NCBI GenBank assembly: GCA_037349105.1
Contig: JAYJMM010000120.1
Coordinates: forward strand, 992,001 to 1,056,000
From: Limnomonas spitsbergensis
Taxonomy: Eukaryota; Chlorophyta; Chlorophyceae; Chlamydomonadales
Length of the DNA: 64,000 nucleotides
Direction: 5' to 3'
In this document: one piece after another, positions 11,053 to 19,339 of the stretch
Layout: each line of letters begins with the position of its first letter
Position numbering within the stretch: the stretch's first letter is position 1
Notes under the pieces: generated by a model
Database searches by the model: none
What the model was told of the DNA's origin: nothing
The model's input: only the letters and a program-made list of their open reading frames with translations
Program-made: the position numbers and the translations under genes

Positions 11053-11099
11053 CTGAGGCGAGGATGAGAAAGCACTTGTGAGTGTGGCTCTGTAACACA

Positions 11100-11276
11100 G
11101 CATGCGGTACAGGATTCAAGAACCTTAGCATGCGGTACAATCTGTGGTACAGGACTCAAGATCCTCAGCATGCGGTACAATATGTGGTAAAGCACTTCAG
11201 ATCCTTCACATGCCGTTAAGGGCTCACGATCCTTAGCATGCCGTACAATCCGTGGTTAAGGGCTCAAGATCCTTGA
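11100..11276. repeat. Minisatellite with GGTACA...CTCAAGATCCTT units
   Basis: About four or five degenerate units combine AGCATGCGGTACAAT, GTGGTACAGGACTCAAGATC and CTTAGCATGC. The array is just upstream (minus sense) of the acceptor of the exon at 10525-11052. The same family recurs at 24554-24775, inside an intron of the AP2-like gene. Confidence 0.8.
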
Positions 11277-11309
11277 AATTTCTGCTGCAGGCTAAAATTG
11301 TCGAATAAA

Positions 11310-11523
11310 TTCTTCGGCATTGAGTTAAACTGTTGTTATATCATTGTGTTGTTAGATCATAACTTAATTGTGTTGTTATATCATTGTGTTGTTATATCCC
11401 ATGTGTGTGTGTTAGCGGCCCCGCTGTTTGCAGTTCCATGTATGTGTGGTGGCTGCCCCGCTGTTTGCAGTCCCATGTATGTGTGCCAGCGGTCCCGCTG
11501 TGCGCAGTCCCATGTATGTGCGG
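11310..11523. repeat. Two adjoining tandem repeats
   Basis: First, at 11333-11400, GTGTTGTTATATCAT-type units repeat. Then at 11415-11523 three 37-bp units contain CCCGCTGTTTGCAGTCCCAT and GTATGTGTG. Short open frames across them follow the repeat and are not evidence of a gene. Confidence 0.75.
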
Positions 11524-11572
11524 CTTCTTACCATGGTTCAGTATCAGGTCATGCCATGGTCAGAGCTGTCCC

Positions 11573-12165
11573 CCCTCTCCACAGCACAATCTCACCTCCT
11601 CAGCCACCAGTCCCCCCTCTCCACAGCGCACCCTGACCTCCTCCGCTAGCAGTCCCCCCACCCCAAGCGCAGTCTGACGTCCTCCGCCACCAGTCCCCCC
11701 CCCCATCGCACTCTGACCTCCTCCGCCACCAGTCCCCCCTCCCCCGAGCGCACTCTGACCTCCTCTCCTACCAAGCCCCCCCCCCCAGCGCACTCTGACC
11801 TCCTCCGCCACCAGTCCCCCCTCCCCCCAGCGCATTCCGACCTCCTCGGCCACCAAGCCCCCGTCCCCCCAACGCACTCTGAACTACTCTGCCATCAGCC
11901 CCCCCCAGCGCACTCTTGACCTCCTCCGCCACCAAGCCCCCCTCCCCCTGGCAGCGCACTCTGACCTCCTCCGCCACTAAGCCCCCCTCTCCCCGGCGCA
12001 CTCCGACCTCCTCCGCCACCAAGCCCCCCTCTCCTCAGCGCACTCCGACCTCCTCCGTCACCAGGCCCCCCTCTCCCCATCGCACTCTGACCTCCTCCGC
12101 CACCAAGCCCCCCTCTCACCAGCGCACTCTGACCTCCTTCGCCAGCGGTCTCCCCTCCCCACAAA
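11573..12165. repeat. 42-bp C-rich minisatellite, about 14 units
   Basis: Units combine CTCCTCCGCCACCAAG, a C run of 5-9, and AGCGCACTCTGAC. The C-run length varies, so the frame changes between units. Where it stays constant the plus strand reads TSSATKPPSPQRTL repeats that look like a hydroxyproline-rich wall protein, and the minus strand reads GGGLVAEEVR repeats. With a homopolymer run of variable length in each unit, it resembles a small version of the 39-kb array. Confidence 0.9.
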
Positions 12166-12169
12166 TGCT

Positions 12170-12764
12170 ATAGATGGGCCCTAGTGGCCCACTTGCTCTA
12201 TATATTTTGGTTTAAATCTTTAACTCCCCTTCTATAGCCCCCACTCCCCATATCCTGACTTTCATCATTCCCTCCATCCCCTAAAACACCATCTCCTTGT
12301 CCTCTGTCCAATGAACCTCCACCCTACGAGTGTGGCTTGGCCTGCCCTTATAAAACAAGGATTGCTAAAAAGTTAAATGAGGGACATCATGTCGATTGAC
12401 TGGATTGTTTGCTAATTGTTTGCCCCATTTGTAGCAACTTGGACCACTTGGCATTTTTGTAGGGGCTGGACAATAAATGGCAGGATTTGAGATCTTTGGT
12501 AGGGGACTAGGCAAGAAATGGTAGGTGCAAGCCAATTCTGGTAGGTCGGGGAATCATAGCCCTGATTTTTGGTAAGCTGGCTGAAATCGGTAGGAAAACC
12601 TACCAGTTTTGACACCACCTACCTACCAAAACAGGGGGTTTGAGTAGTAGTGTCTGGAAGAAATTTGGTTGTTTTATCTTTCAGTGTATGATGGAAAGAG
12701 ATAATCATCTCAAAACTTTGCCACAATTCCTATCTCCCCCCTAACTCTCTGGGCGGTGTTCAAT
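12170..12764. other. No supported gene
   Basis: The sequence is AT-richer than its surroundings. A TTGGTAGG/GGTAGGT motif recurs several times between 12497 and 12625 in both orientations, forming short inverted repeats. Nothing else can be assigned. Confidence 0.4.
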
Positions 12765-12990
12765 CGAACTCTTTTGCACCCACGTCATGTTTTATGGCTG
12801 GGGCTTATCTTCTGCACTATGGGGTTCATTCCCACGCCACTGTCGTGGTTGTGTGCTAGTTGCTTGCCGGGGGGGTCACTGGTTTTCGCTTTCTGTCCTA
12901 GTGTATCAAGTGCCTGTACCGGTTTACGGGCACATGTCCCATGCATCAAGTGTGATGCTCTGTTGGACTGTAAAAACTTCAATTCACTGC
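12765..12990 (+). repeat. Dispersed repeat family 1, copy C (long)
   Basis: This is the plus-strand counterpart of 4690-4895, with the same ordered landmarks and the core CATGTCCCATGCATCAAG then TGTGATGCTCTGTTGGACTG. Its last third, from TAGTGTATCAAGTG onward, is shared with 15465-15555. No protein is indicated. Confidence 0.8.
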
Positions 12991-13520
12991 ACCAAACCGC
13001 GGAAGAAGGTAATGCTATTTAAGCGGAACAGGTGACAACATCCTACACAATTGGTGCAGGGAATTGATAGGTACCCTGGGGGGGCTGGAGCTGGGATCGG
13101 CCGTCCCCAAACCACGTCAGACAGTGACTGGCCTGCGGCCGCTGCCTGTCACACACGCCAATGACATTACACCTCTGGGCCCTGCACCTAAAGGCTCGGC
13201 CGCGTGGGCGGCTGGGCGCCCAACTGTCCCGTTGGAAGAGCAGAAAAGAAACGTAAGGTTAGAGGGAAAGAAGGAGATGAACACAAAGGAGAAAGAAATA
13301 CCCCCTCCAAAAGGAAAAGGCAGCCCTGAGTACCATTGCCCCTCACAGCCCATTCCCCAAGAAGGCAAAAGAAAGCTTCAAAAACTAGGCCTGAACAAAG
13401 CGAACGGCGTCCTTAACAAAAGTCAGAGCCTCCCATATCCAAGCCTGCCCCGGTACGACTGTTTTAAGTCTGTGGCGCCCTCTGGGGGGCCTGTCCAACC
13501 TCTCTCCATAAATATCTCAC

Positions 13521-13982
13521 GTGTTAGCGTTAGTTGATGCAGCTTACGAGCGGGCGCAACTGCATGCAACTGGCAGAGGGGACCCCAAAGATCCTGCCAC
13601 TGAACACAGGTTGGCGGCCGCCTACCGCACGTGGTTCCAGTCTACGGCGGGCGCTTGCGCAGGCCAGGGGCCGCACCAGCCGAAGGGAGTGTGCTTGCGT
13701 GCACACGAACTTAAAGGCTGCGGCTCAGCGCTGTCAACGCGGCCGAAACTAGAGGACGGCCCAGCGGTCAGCAGTATCACAGGCGGTGATGCCAGCGATG
13801 TTGGGCTTGGGGAGACGGCGAGCTTGTGGAGGATGCGTTGCATGCATGCTTTCAATGCCCTAGTGTGCACGATCAACATAGGGAGCGGGAATGGGCAGGT
13901 CCTCCGAAACTTCTATGAGTGGTACTGGGGCAGGCTTGGGTGGGATGCCCTGGCTTTTGAGGAAGATATCGTTGAGTCGTAG
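13521..13982 (+). CDS. Unrecognised ORF, possible terminal exon
   Basis: A 153-codon frame ends with TAG at 13980-13982. There is no convincing ATG at its 5' end (it opens at a GTG), so it may be an exon after an acceptor near 13533-13545. The peptide has normal protein composition: an early stretch DAAYERAQLHATGRGDPKDP and a C-terminal part NFYEWYWGRLGWDALAFEED. I recognise no domain. It is followed by a pyrimidine-rich tract. Upstream, 13000-13520 has no supportable gene; its segment near 13165-13225 resembles, through GGCTCGGCCGCGTGGGCG, the stretch near 1150-1175. Confidence 0.35.
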   Translation: MLALVDAAYERAQLHATGRGDPKDPATEHRLAAAYRTWFQSTAGACAGQGPHQPKGVCLRAHELKGCGSALSTRPKLEDGPAVSSITGGDASDVGLGETASLWRMRCMHAFNALVCTINIGSGNGQVLRNFYEWYWGRLGWDALAFEEDIVES

Positions 13983-14475
13983 ACGTTCTCAGAGGCTGGA
14001 CCTTCCTTTCTTTTCTAGCCATTTGTCTGTCCTTTCACTTTATTACCCCCCGTTCCTCTTTTCTAGCCCCCATTAGTTAGGGGCCTATGCGGCTCAGCCT
14101 TTTTGAGCAGAGCCCAGAGGCGTAACGTCATTAACAGGCAGAGTGTCGAGGGATCCAAGAACCAGAAATCCCCAAAATATCAAAAAAATATCGAGTGCAC
14201 AAGTTAAAAGTAGACAGGAGTACAGGACCCAGTGTAAGCATGGCAGAACCTCTGGGTGCATTAATTGATGAGGAATGGAAGTGCTCCAATGCTCAGTTGT
14301 CCCGCAGCCAGAAGCATGTGTCGGGGCTAAAGGCTGCGCAAGCAAATGACCGCGCAATAGCTTCAGTGAAAAGAACTAACCCCCCTTTCAGTAAGGAGTA
14401 ACCCCCCTTTCAGTTAGAAAAGTGCTGTGACTTCAGGAATATGACAGATTCCTGATCACTGCTGTTGAGACTCGA

Positions 14476-14499
14476 ATCCCCAGCTGTAAACCTGGGGAT
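14476..14499. repeat. Short hairpin
   Basis: ATCCCCAG and CTGGGGAT are perfect 8-bp inverted repeats around an 8-nt loop. No associated gene is visible. The surrounding 14000-14470 region holds nothing assignable. Confidence 0.5.
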
Positions 14500-14840
14500 C
14501 AGTCGATATATTTAAGATATGTATCCCCTGGACTACTTACCTGACTATTCTCTACTGTTGACAAGATTGCCTGATGGGTCGACCCTTCCGAAGGTGACTG
14601 TAGTAGCAGTCGAAGTTGTAGTACACTGGTGACAGGGTACGATGATTCTCAGTGGAAAGTCGCTTGTAGGCGATCTTCAGATGGGGAGACTCGTTTGATG
14701 ATCTATCAAGGAGTCGACTTGGAGCCTCTGGACTGGCTGTTGATGAAGTGTTGATGGAGTTGGTGATGGTAAACCAGCTGGAAGGCTGGAGAATGCCTGA
14801 TAAGGGCCGAAATATCAAGAGAAGACCTCCAAGACTAAGG

Positions 14841-14961
14841 AGTGTTTGTGCTTGCTTAGACTGAAGGGTCGAACAGTGTTTGTGCTTGTTCTGTATGATG
14901 GATCGATATTCGAGCAGTGTTTGTGCTTGCTGGAATAAAGTGAGCAGTGTTTGTGCTTGCT
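14841..14961. repeat. Four dispersed copies of a 16-bp motif
   Basis: AGTGTTTGTGCTTGCT or its near variant occurs at 14841, 14875, 14916 and 14946. Spacing is irregular (34, 41, 30). The following 400 bp to 15460 contain a few AAGTGTGA/TCACACTT inverted pieces and no gene. Confidence 0.7.
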
Positions 14962-15464
14962 CGATGAGGAGTGACTATGTAACTTCAGATTAAAGGGTGA
15001 TTACGAAATCAGGGCTTCAAGTAAGAAATAAATAGTGGCTGCAAGAGACAAAACAGCCACTTTAGGAGACAATAGAAGTGTGAACATCACACTTCACAGA
15101 CAATCAGAGCAAGCATAGAAGTGTGACTGTGACAACAGTTTCACAACCGGAGTTCAACAACAGAGATCCTTAGTTCAAGAAAAGATAAACCAATGATACG
15201 CACGGTGCACTAGTTCAGCATGACACCTGCCCCGTAGCCCTTATTTGAAAAGAGAGCGTTGGTTCTTAATGTACCGAAAAATCCTGCCTTACCCGGATGC
15301 CTAGGATCTCACTGCGGCAAGCTTAACCGAACTTGGCGGCAAGATTCTCCTTCATCTTCTCGTCCGCAGCAGGCGGGTCCTCCCCCGGGAAGTTCCACCG
15401 AGTGCGATCCCTGGATCGTGAAAAGCGCACAACAATCGTAACAGAGTGGGACAGATCCTGCCTT

Positions 15465-15555
15465 CCTGCTGTCCTAGTGTATCAAGTGCATGTACCAGTT
15501 TACAGGCACGTCCCATGCATCAAATGTGATGCTCTGTTGGACTGTAAAAACTTCG
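15465..15555 (+). repeat. Dispersed repeat family 1, copy D (3' third)
   Basis: It matches 12895-12980 from CCTAGTGTATCAAGTG through CATCAAATGTGATGCTCTGT and TGGACTGTAAAAACTTC. The abrupt start of similarity suggests a 5'-truncated copy. Confidence 0.8.
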
Positions 15556-15771
15556 CATCCATGTAGTTCAGTTGCGTTGGAAGTAGGCAAGACAAGCTCA
15601 GTGTCAGGCTTTGCAGTAAATGCTGTCAGCACAGAGCTTATGTACCCATAATTCAAAGTGTATGCCGTGATGCTTGTGAGGTGACTTGCACAAATTGACA
15701 GCACCTTCGTTAAGTGGGTAGGTACCGGTGAGAGTTAAGGCTGTGGTGAAGGCCTATGTGGGGGTGCTCAC

Positions 15772-16008
15772 CACTTCAGCAGTCCCACAACGGTGTCGTA
15801 CAGCCTTGCTGCCTCCATCTCGTCTTCAAGGTACGCGGCCGTAAATTTCTTGTCTTTAATCGACATGTGGACCGCCCATTTTCCAGTAGGTAGATGCCAC
15901 ATGACCCCCTTCCATTTGCTGCTCTTCTTTTTATTTCTTTTCTGCCCACCAGAGAAAGCAAAGGGGCACTTTGCTGTGTACATGGACAAGACATATGCAC
16001 GGTTCTGC
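15772..16008 (-). CDS. AP2-domain exon of a predicted transcription factor
   Basis: This 237-nt exon has acceptor TCTCGTATGCAG and donor GAAGTG|GTGAGC. It encodes QNRAYVLSMYTAKCPFAF, a basic stretch QKRNKKKSSK, then an AP2/ERF-type DNA-binding domain: WKGVMWHLPTGKWAVHM (strands 1-2) and EDEMEAARLYDTVVG (helix). Family hallmarks are the GVxW strand, GKW, and EAARxYD. The usual LGxF before the helix is replaced by AAYL. The domain continues into a downstream exon that I could not place. It joins the exon at 16179-16289 in frame. AP2 proteins of green algae are nuclear DNA-binding regulators; the target is unknown. Confidence 0.7.
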
Positions 16009-16178
16009 CTGCATACGAGAGGAAACAGAGAGGTGCGGCGGGGCTAGGTGAGCGGGAAAAGCTAGGAAGGGACGCAAAAACAGCATCACACTTGTGACAT
16101 GTGATTGCCTTGTCAATTGACATAACTGACATAACTCATCCTGACATTTTGGAAACTAGAATGAACACACGCACCCAC

Positions 16179-16289
16179 CAGATCAGAGTCGCGCGGGCGT
16201 TGTGGGCGTTAACTTTGTCCTCGAGCCAAGCCAGGAGTTCTGGCTCAAGTGGCGGCGGCGTCTCGCCCTGGAAGTTCAGGAGGTCCTGT
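16179..16289 (-). CDS. Upstream exon of the AP2-domain gene
   Basis: This exon lies between acceptor TTGTGCTTGCAG and donor ATCTG|GTGGGT. It encodes QDLLNFQGETPPPLEPELLA and then WLEDKVNAHNARATLI(W). Its last two bases (TG) and the first base (G) of the exon at 16008 make a Trp codon, so the junction is phase-correct. No domain is recognised. The 5' limit is uncertain because the frame also reads through the acceptor. From 16290 to 16606 nothing else is clear. Confidence 0.5.
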
Positions 16290-16606
16290 CTGCAAGCACA
16301 ACATACCTCGTGGGTCTCGTGCACAGTCATGCACAGTCATGCACGCATCTACCCTCTTCAAGGCGGCACAAGCAGGGTAAGACCTGCGTATCTCCTTCCT
16401 TTGCAACACCAGAACCTTCTCCTTCCAGTTCCAGCAACTTTGTCCTGTTCATGAGGTTGTTTACATGCCATTCATATTTAAACGATAATTTGGTTCAGTC
16501 ACTCGCAAATAATTGCTCTGAATCAGTGTTTTTTGGGGGCCGTAAACAGCCTCAGGCGATTATGTGCCTTTTTGTTAGGGATCTCCTTCATGGGAGACTG
16601 TAAAAA

Positions 16607-16656
16607 AAGTGTGCCTAGAAAAAAAAAGTGACTAAAAAAAAAAAAAAAAAAAAAAC
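16607..16656. repeat. A-rich tract
   Basis: Three A runs end in an uninterrupted run of more than 20 A at about 16635-16656. It may be the poly(A) tail of an inserted retrocopy or SINE whose body lies upstream; no target-site duplication was found by eye. Confidence 0.7.
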
Positions 16657-16730
16657 GCGCAACAGAACCTACTATGCCGGCCTGGACGGCTCACGACGCT
16701 CAGAAGGCACCGGGCAGGCGATCAAAAGAT

Positions 16731-17052
16731 GCGCATTGACAATGTGATTCTAATGCACTCAACGTCGGGTGTAGGCGATATGTATTCGAAACGTTATTGC
16801 AGTCGCTGCGAATTGGGGGCCGATGACATCTCTCGCCGGCCAACCACCCATGCTACATACCGACACGAGTGGCGACGCTCGGCATGCACGGCCTTCGTTG
16901 AAACGCAGTGTTACGCCGCAAGTGCGCCCTCGATTGAATGCAGCGCATTAGCAATGTGGTTATATTTTACTGAACGTCGGATGTAGGCGATATGTATTCG
17001 AAAAGTAATCGCACATTATGCGCTGCGCGGCGATGACGTCGCTCACCGGTCA
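16731..17052. repeat. Pair of about 110-bp direct repeats
   Basis: The segments 16731-16841 and 16943-17052 are diverged direct repeats sharing GCGCATT, AACGTCGG(G/A)TGTAGGCG, ATATGTATTCGAAA, GATGAC(A/G)TC and CTC(G/A)CCGG. They are separated by 101 bp of unrelated sequence. They could be the long terminal parts of a small element. Confidence 0.75.
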
Positions 17053-17074
17053 CACTAGAAACTAACTGCCCATG

Positions 17075-17154
17075 AGTAATGCCGTACAGGTGTCAGGTTC
17101 GCACAGACGAGACTGTTTAAGCGAAGGTCGCGAGTTCGATACTTGCTGGTTGCA
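17075..17154 (+). repeat. tRNA-derived SINE-like fragment
   Basis: The 3' half has a proper T arm: stem GCGAG/CTTGC around loop TTCGATA (17130-17146), followed by a 7-nt acceptor-like TGGTTGC. Upstream, GACTGTTTAAGCGAAGGTC resembles a tRNA anticodon arm and variable loop with an extra base, and no matching 5' acceptor strand is present. It is therefore a pseudo-tRNA or the head of a SINE (B box GTTCGATAC), not a working tRNA. Confidence 0.35.
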
Positions 17155-17525
17155 GAATTAATTATTGCAGACCGTGCGTTATTGCACTGACACGTCGATG
17201 GATGTTCAACCCGTAAAAAGTGCGAAGGGTTCAAGAAAAAGAAAAGACACAAAAAGAAACCCGGTAAAGGTGGCAAAGATCCCCACGATTTTTATTAATT
17301 ATATTTTGAGGAAGAAAGCCTGACTGAAACATTGGCCTAGGAGCTTTTCACAGCTGCGCAGCAGCTGTACGCCTGTAGCTCGCTCCGGAGTCGCTCGCAA
17401 TCACTGTTCGGAGCCGCCTTCATATCCGCAGCGTCGAAACACTATCGACTCGCGTGAATCGCTTCATATATCGCGTGAATCGCTTCATATAGAGATCAGT
17501 GGAGTGTCGTGGTTCCTTACGGAAA

Positions 17526-17632
17526 ACTCTTCGGCAAAACTCTTCGGCAAAACTCAGCTTCGGCACAACTCAGCCTCGGCACAACTCAGCTTCGGCAAAA
17601 CTCAGCTTCGGCACAACTCAGCTTCGGCACAA
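17526..17632. repeat. About 16-bp tandem repeat, 6-7 units
   Basis: Units of CTTCGGCA(A/C)AACTCAG type repeat directly, with two shorter first copies. The repeat sits at the left edge of the pyrimidine-rich retroelement region. Confidence 0.85.
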
Positions 17633-17639
17633 CCACATC

Positions 17640-19339
17640 TGCTCACCATCCGGGCCTCGGCATCTTTCAGCCTCCTCCGCCCAGCGAACATCTTCACCCA
17701 CTTCCCCCGCTCCAATCCATTTCCGTCCTCCCCTATCTCTTTCACCGCCACTCCTTTCAAACATTATCTGTGTATAGGACACTAACGTGGGCCCAAAGCT
17801 GAGCTGCACTCCTCGGTCGTCCACGGGATATTTGTTTCGACCCTCCTCGCAAACCTTTCGCGACTGGGTCCCCCTCTCTCTTCTGAGAGGGGCTTTTAGG
17901 ACCCCCCAAATCAATTGTCCTCTCCCCAAACTTCTGCTTCTCCCACGGCGCGTCACTCCACGTTCCAGGACTGGTAACTTCTTCTCGTCCACCAAAACGC
18001 TACCCTTTCCTTCTTCAATAATCCTGCATTTCTCTTTCGCATTTTCTCCCTCCCACCCCTCTTATACTTGCCTCTGATTCCAACCCATCACCCACCCCCC
18101 TCCGCCTCCAGCACCCACCAGCATTGATCTCATCTGCATCACTCCCAACTCTTAGGGCCACGTCTCTACCAGTCCTCTCCCTCATCCACTTTTCTCGCTT
18201 TTGGTGCATGGTCCTATCCTCCACCCCCACCCCAACTGCACTGTCTTTGGTCTCCACTTCTCTTCCCTGCCATGCAGCCATGCAACGCCTTTTCTATACA
18301 CTCCTCCTCCTATTCTCCAGCTTTACATCGTACCCTCCCTCCCTCTTCTGCTGCCTGCAGACGCCCCCCTACTGCTCCCGCTATTTAGACCACAAAAAAA
18401 AATTCTGCCTCAGCGGCCTAGGGGAAACTCTCGCGAATTTTCCCTCTCCCATTTCCACATACCTCCCTCCATGGCCTATCCGGCTACATCCCCCCCCATC
18501 ACTCTTTTCCTTCCCGTTTTTTCCATCCTTCTACACTTCGGCCATCAGACGCACACCCTTCCAATTTCCTGCCACACCTTTGCCCCATAACACCATGCCC
18601 TACGCATATCCCCCTTCCCTACGCCTCTTTTCTCCACATCTCCCCCACACTTCTTGCTCTTAAACGTACCCTCTCTCCCTCTTATGCTGTCTGCAGACGC
18701 CCCCTTACTGCTCCCGTTCTTTAGACCAAAATAAATTTTTCTGCCTCAGCGGCCTAGGGGAACCTATCGCGAATTTTCCACCTTCCAATTCTGCATACCT
18801 CTCGCCCCCATGGCCTATCCGGTTTATATCCCGCCCCTCTCTATGTTCCCTCCTGGTTTCCTGTACCCTCTGCACTTCTGCCTTCGGACTCGTACGCCTC
18901 ACACCTCCTGTCACACTTCTGTCCCATGATATCAGGCCATGCACCCATACCCCCCTTCTCTTCTCCTCTTTTCCAACTTACTCTCTCTCTCCCTCATGCT
19001 GCATGCAGACACCTCACTGTTGCTCTTCTCCACCCCTTCTCTACTACTCCTGTTCCCACCTTTCCACACACCCCAACGCATATTGCATGCTACCCCCCTA
19101 CTGGCCCTACCGACTGCTGAACCCCAACGAATTCCTCTGCCCCAGGGGCCAAGGGGACACTTTCGAAAATTCTTCACATCATTCTTCCTCATCCACCTTC
19201 GACAGACGCTGCGACATCCGGATCCCGGCCCGGATGTGGCAGCGTCACACATCCACGCTCTCAGCCACCCCCAGGTTTCCCACCTTCCGCTTTACTGCTG
19301 CCACCATCCAACACTTCGTACTCTGGCTACGGGCGTGTT
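17640..19339 (+). mobile_element. Pyrimidine-rich 5' region of the retroelement, with tandem blocks
   Basis: This is about 1.7 kb of C/T-rich plus strand without a long frame. It contains related blocks centred on 18409-18443, 18744-18779 and 19138-19173, each with a CTCAGCGGCCTAGGGGAA-like core, a TCGCGAATTTTCC-like end and similar flanks, spaced 335 and about 394 bp. Repeated 5' monomers are common promoter arrangements in non-LTR elements. A short frame ending at 19368 (TAATIQHFVLWLRACYDRI) overlaps the start of the main ORF in another frame and may be its eroded upstream continuation. No reverse transcriptase is seen here. Confidence 0.55.

Noticed and set aside
13064..13537. 157-codon plus-strand ORF
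   Set aside because: Lys/Pro-rich peptide with no domain; it contains repeat-derived sequence also found elsewhere in the window and has no splice or start support.
14460..14520. tRNA gene suggested by a CGAATCCCC motif
   Set aside because: Only a simple hairpin is present; no D arm, anticodon arm or acceptor stem can be formed.
18124..18663. 179-codon Pro/Ser/Leu-rich ORF
   Set aside because: It arises from C/T-rich tandem blocks where several frames are open; the peptide is low-complexity with no domain.
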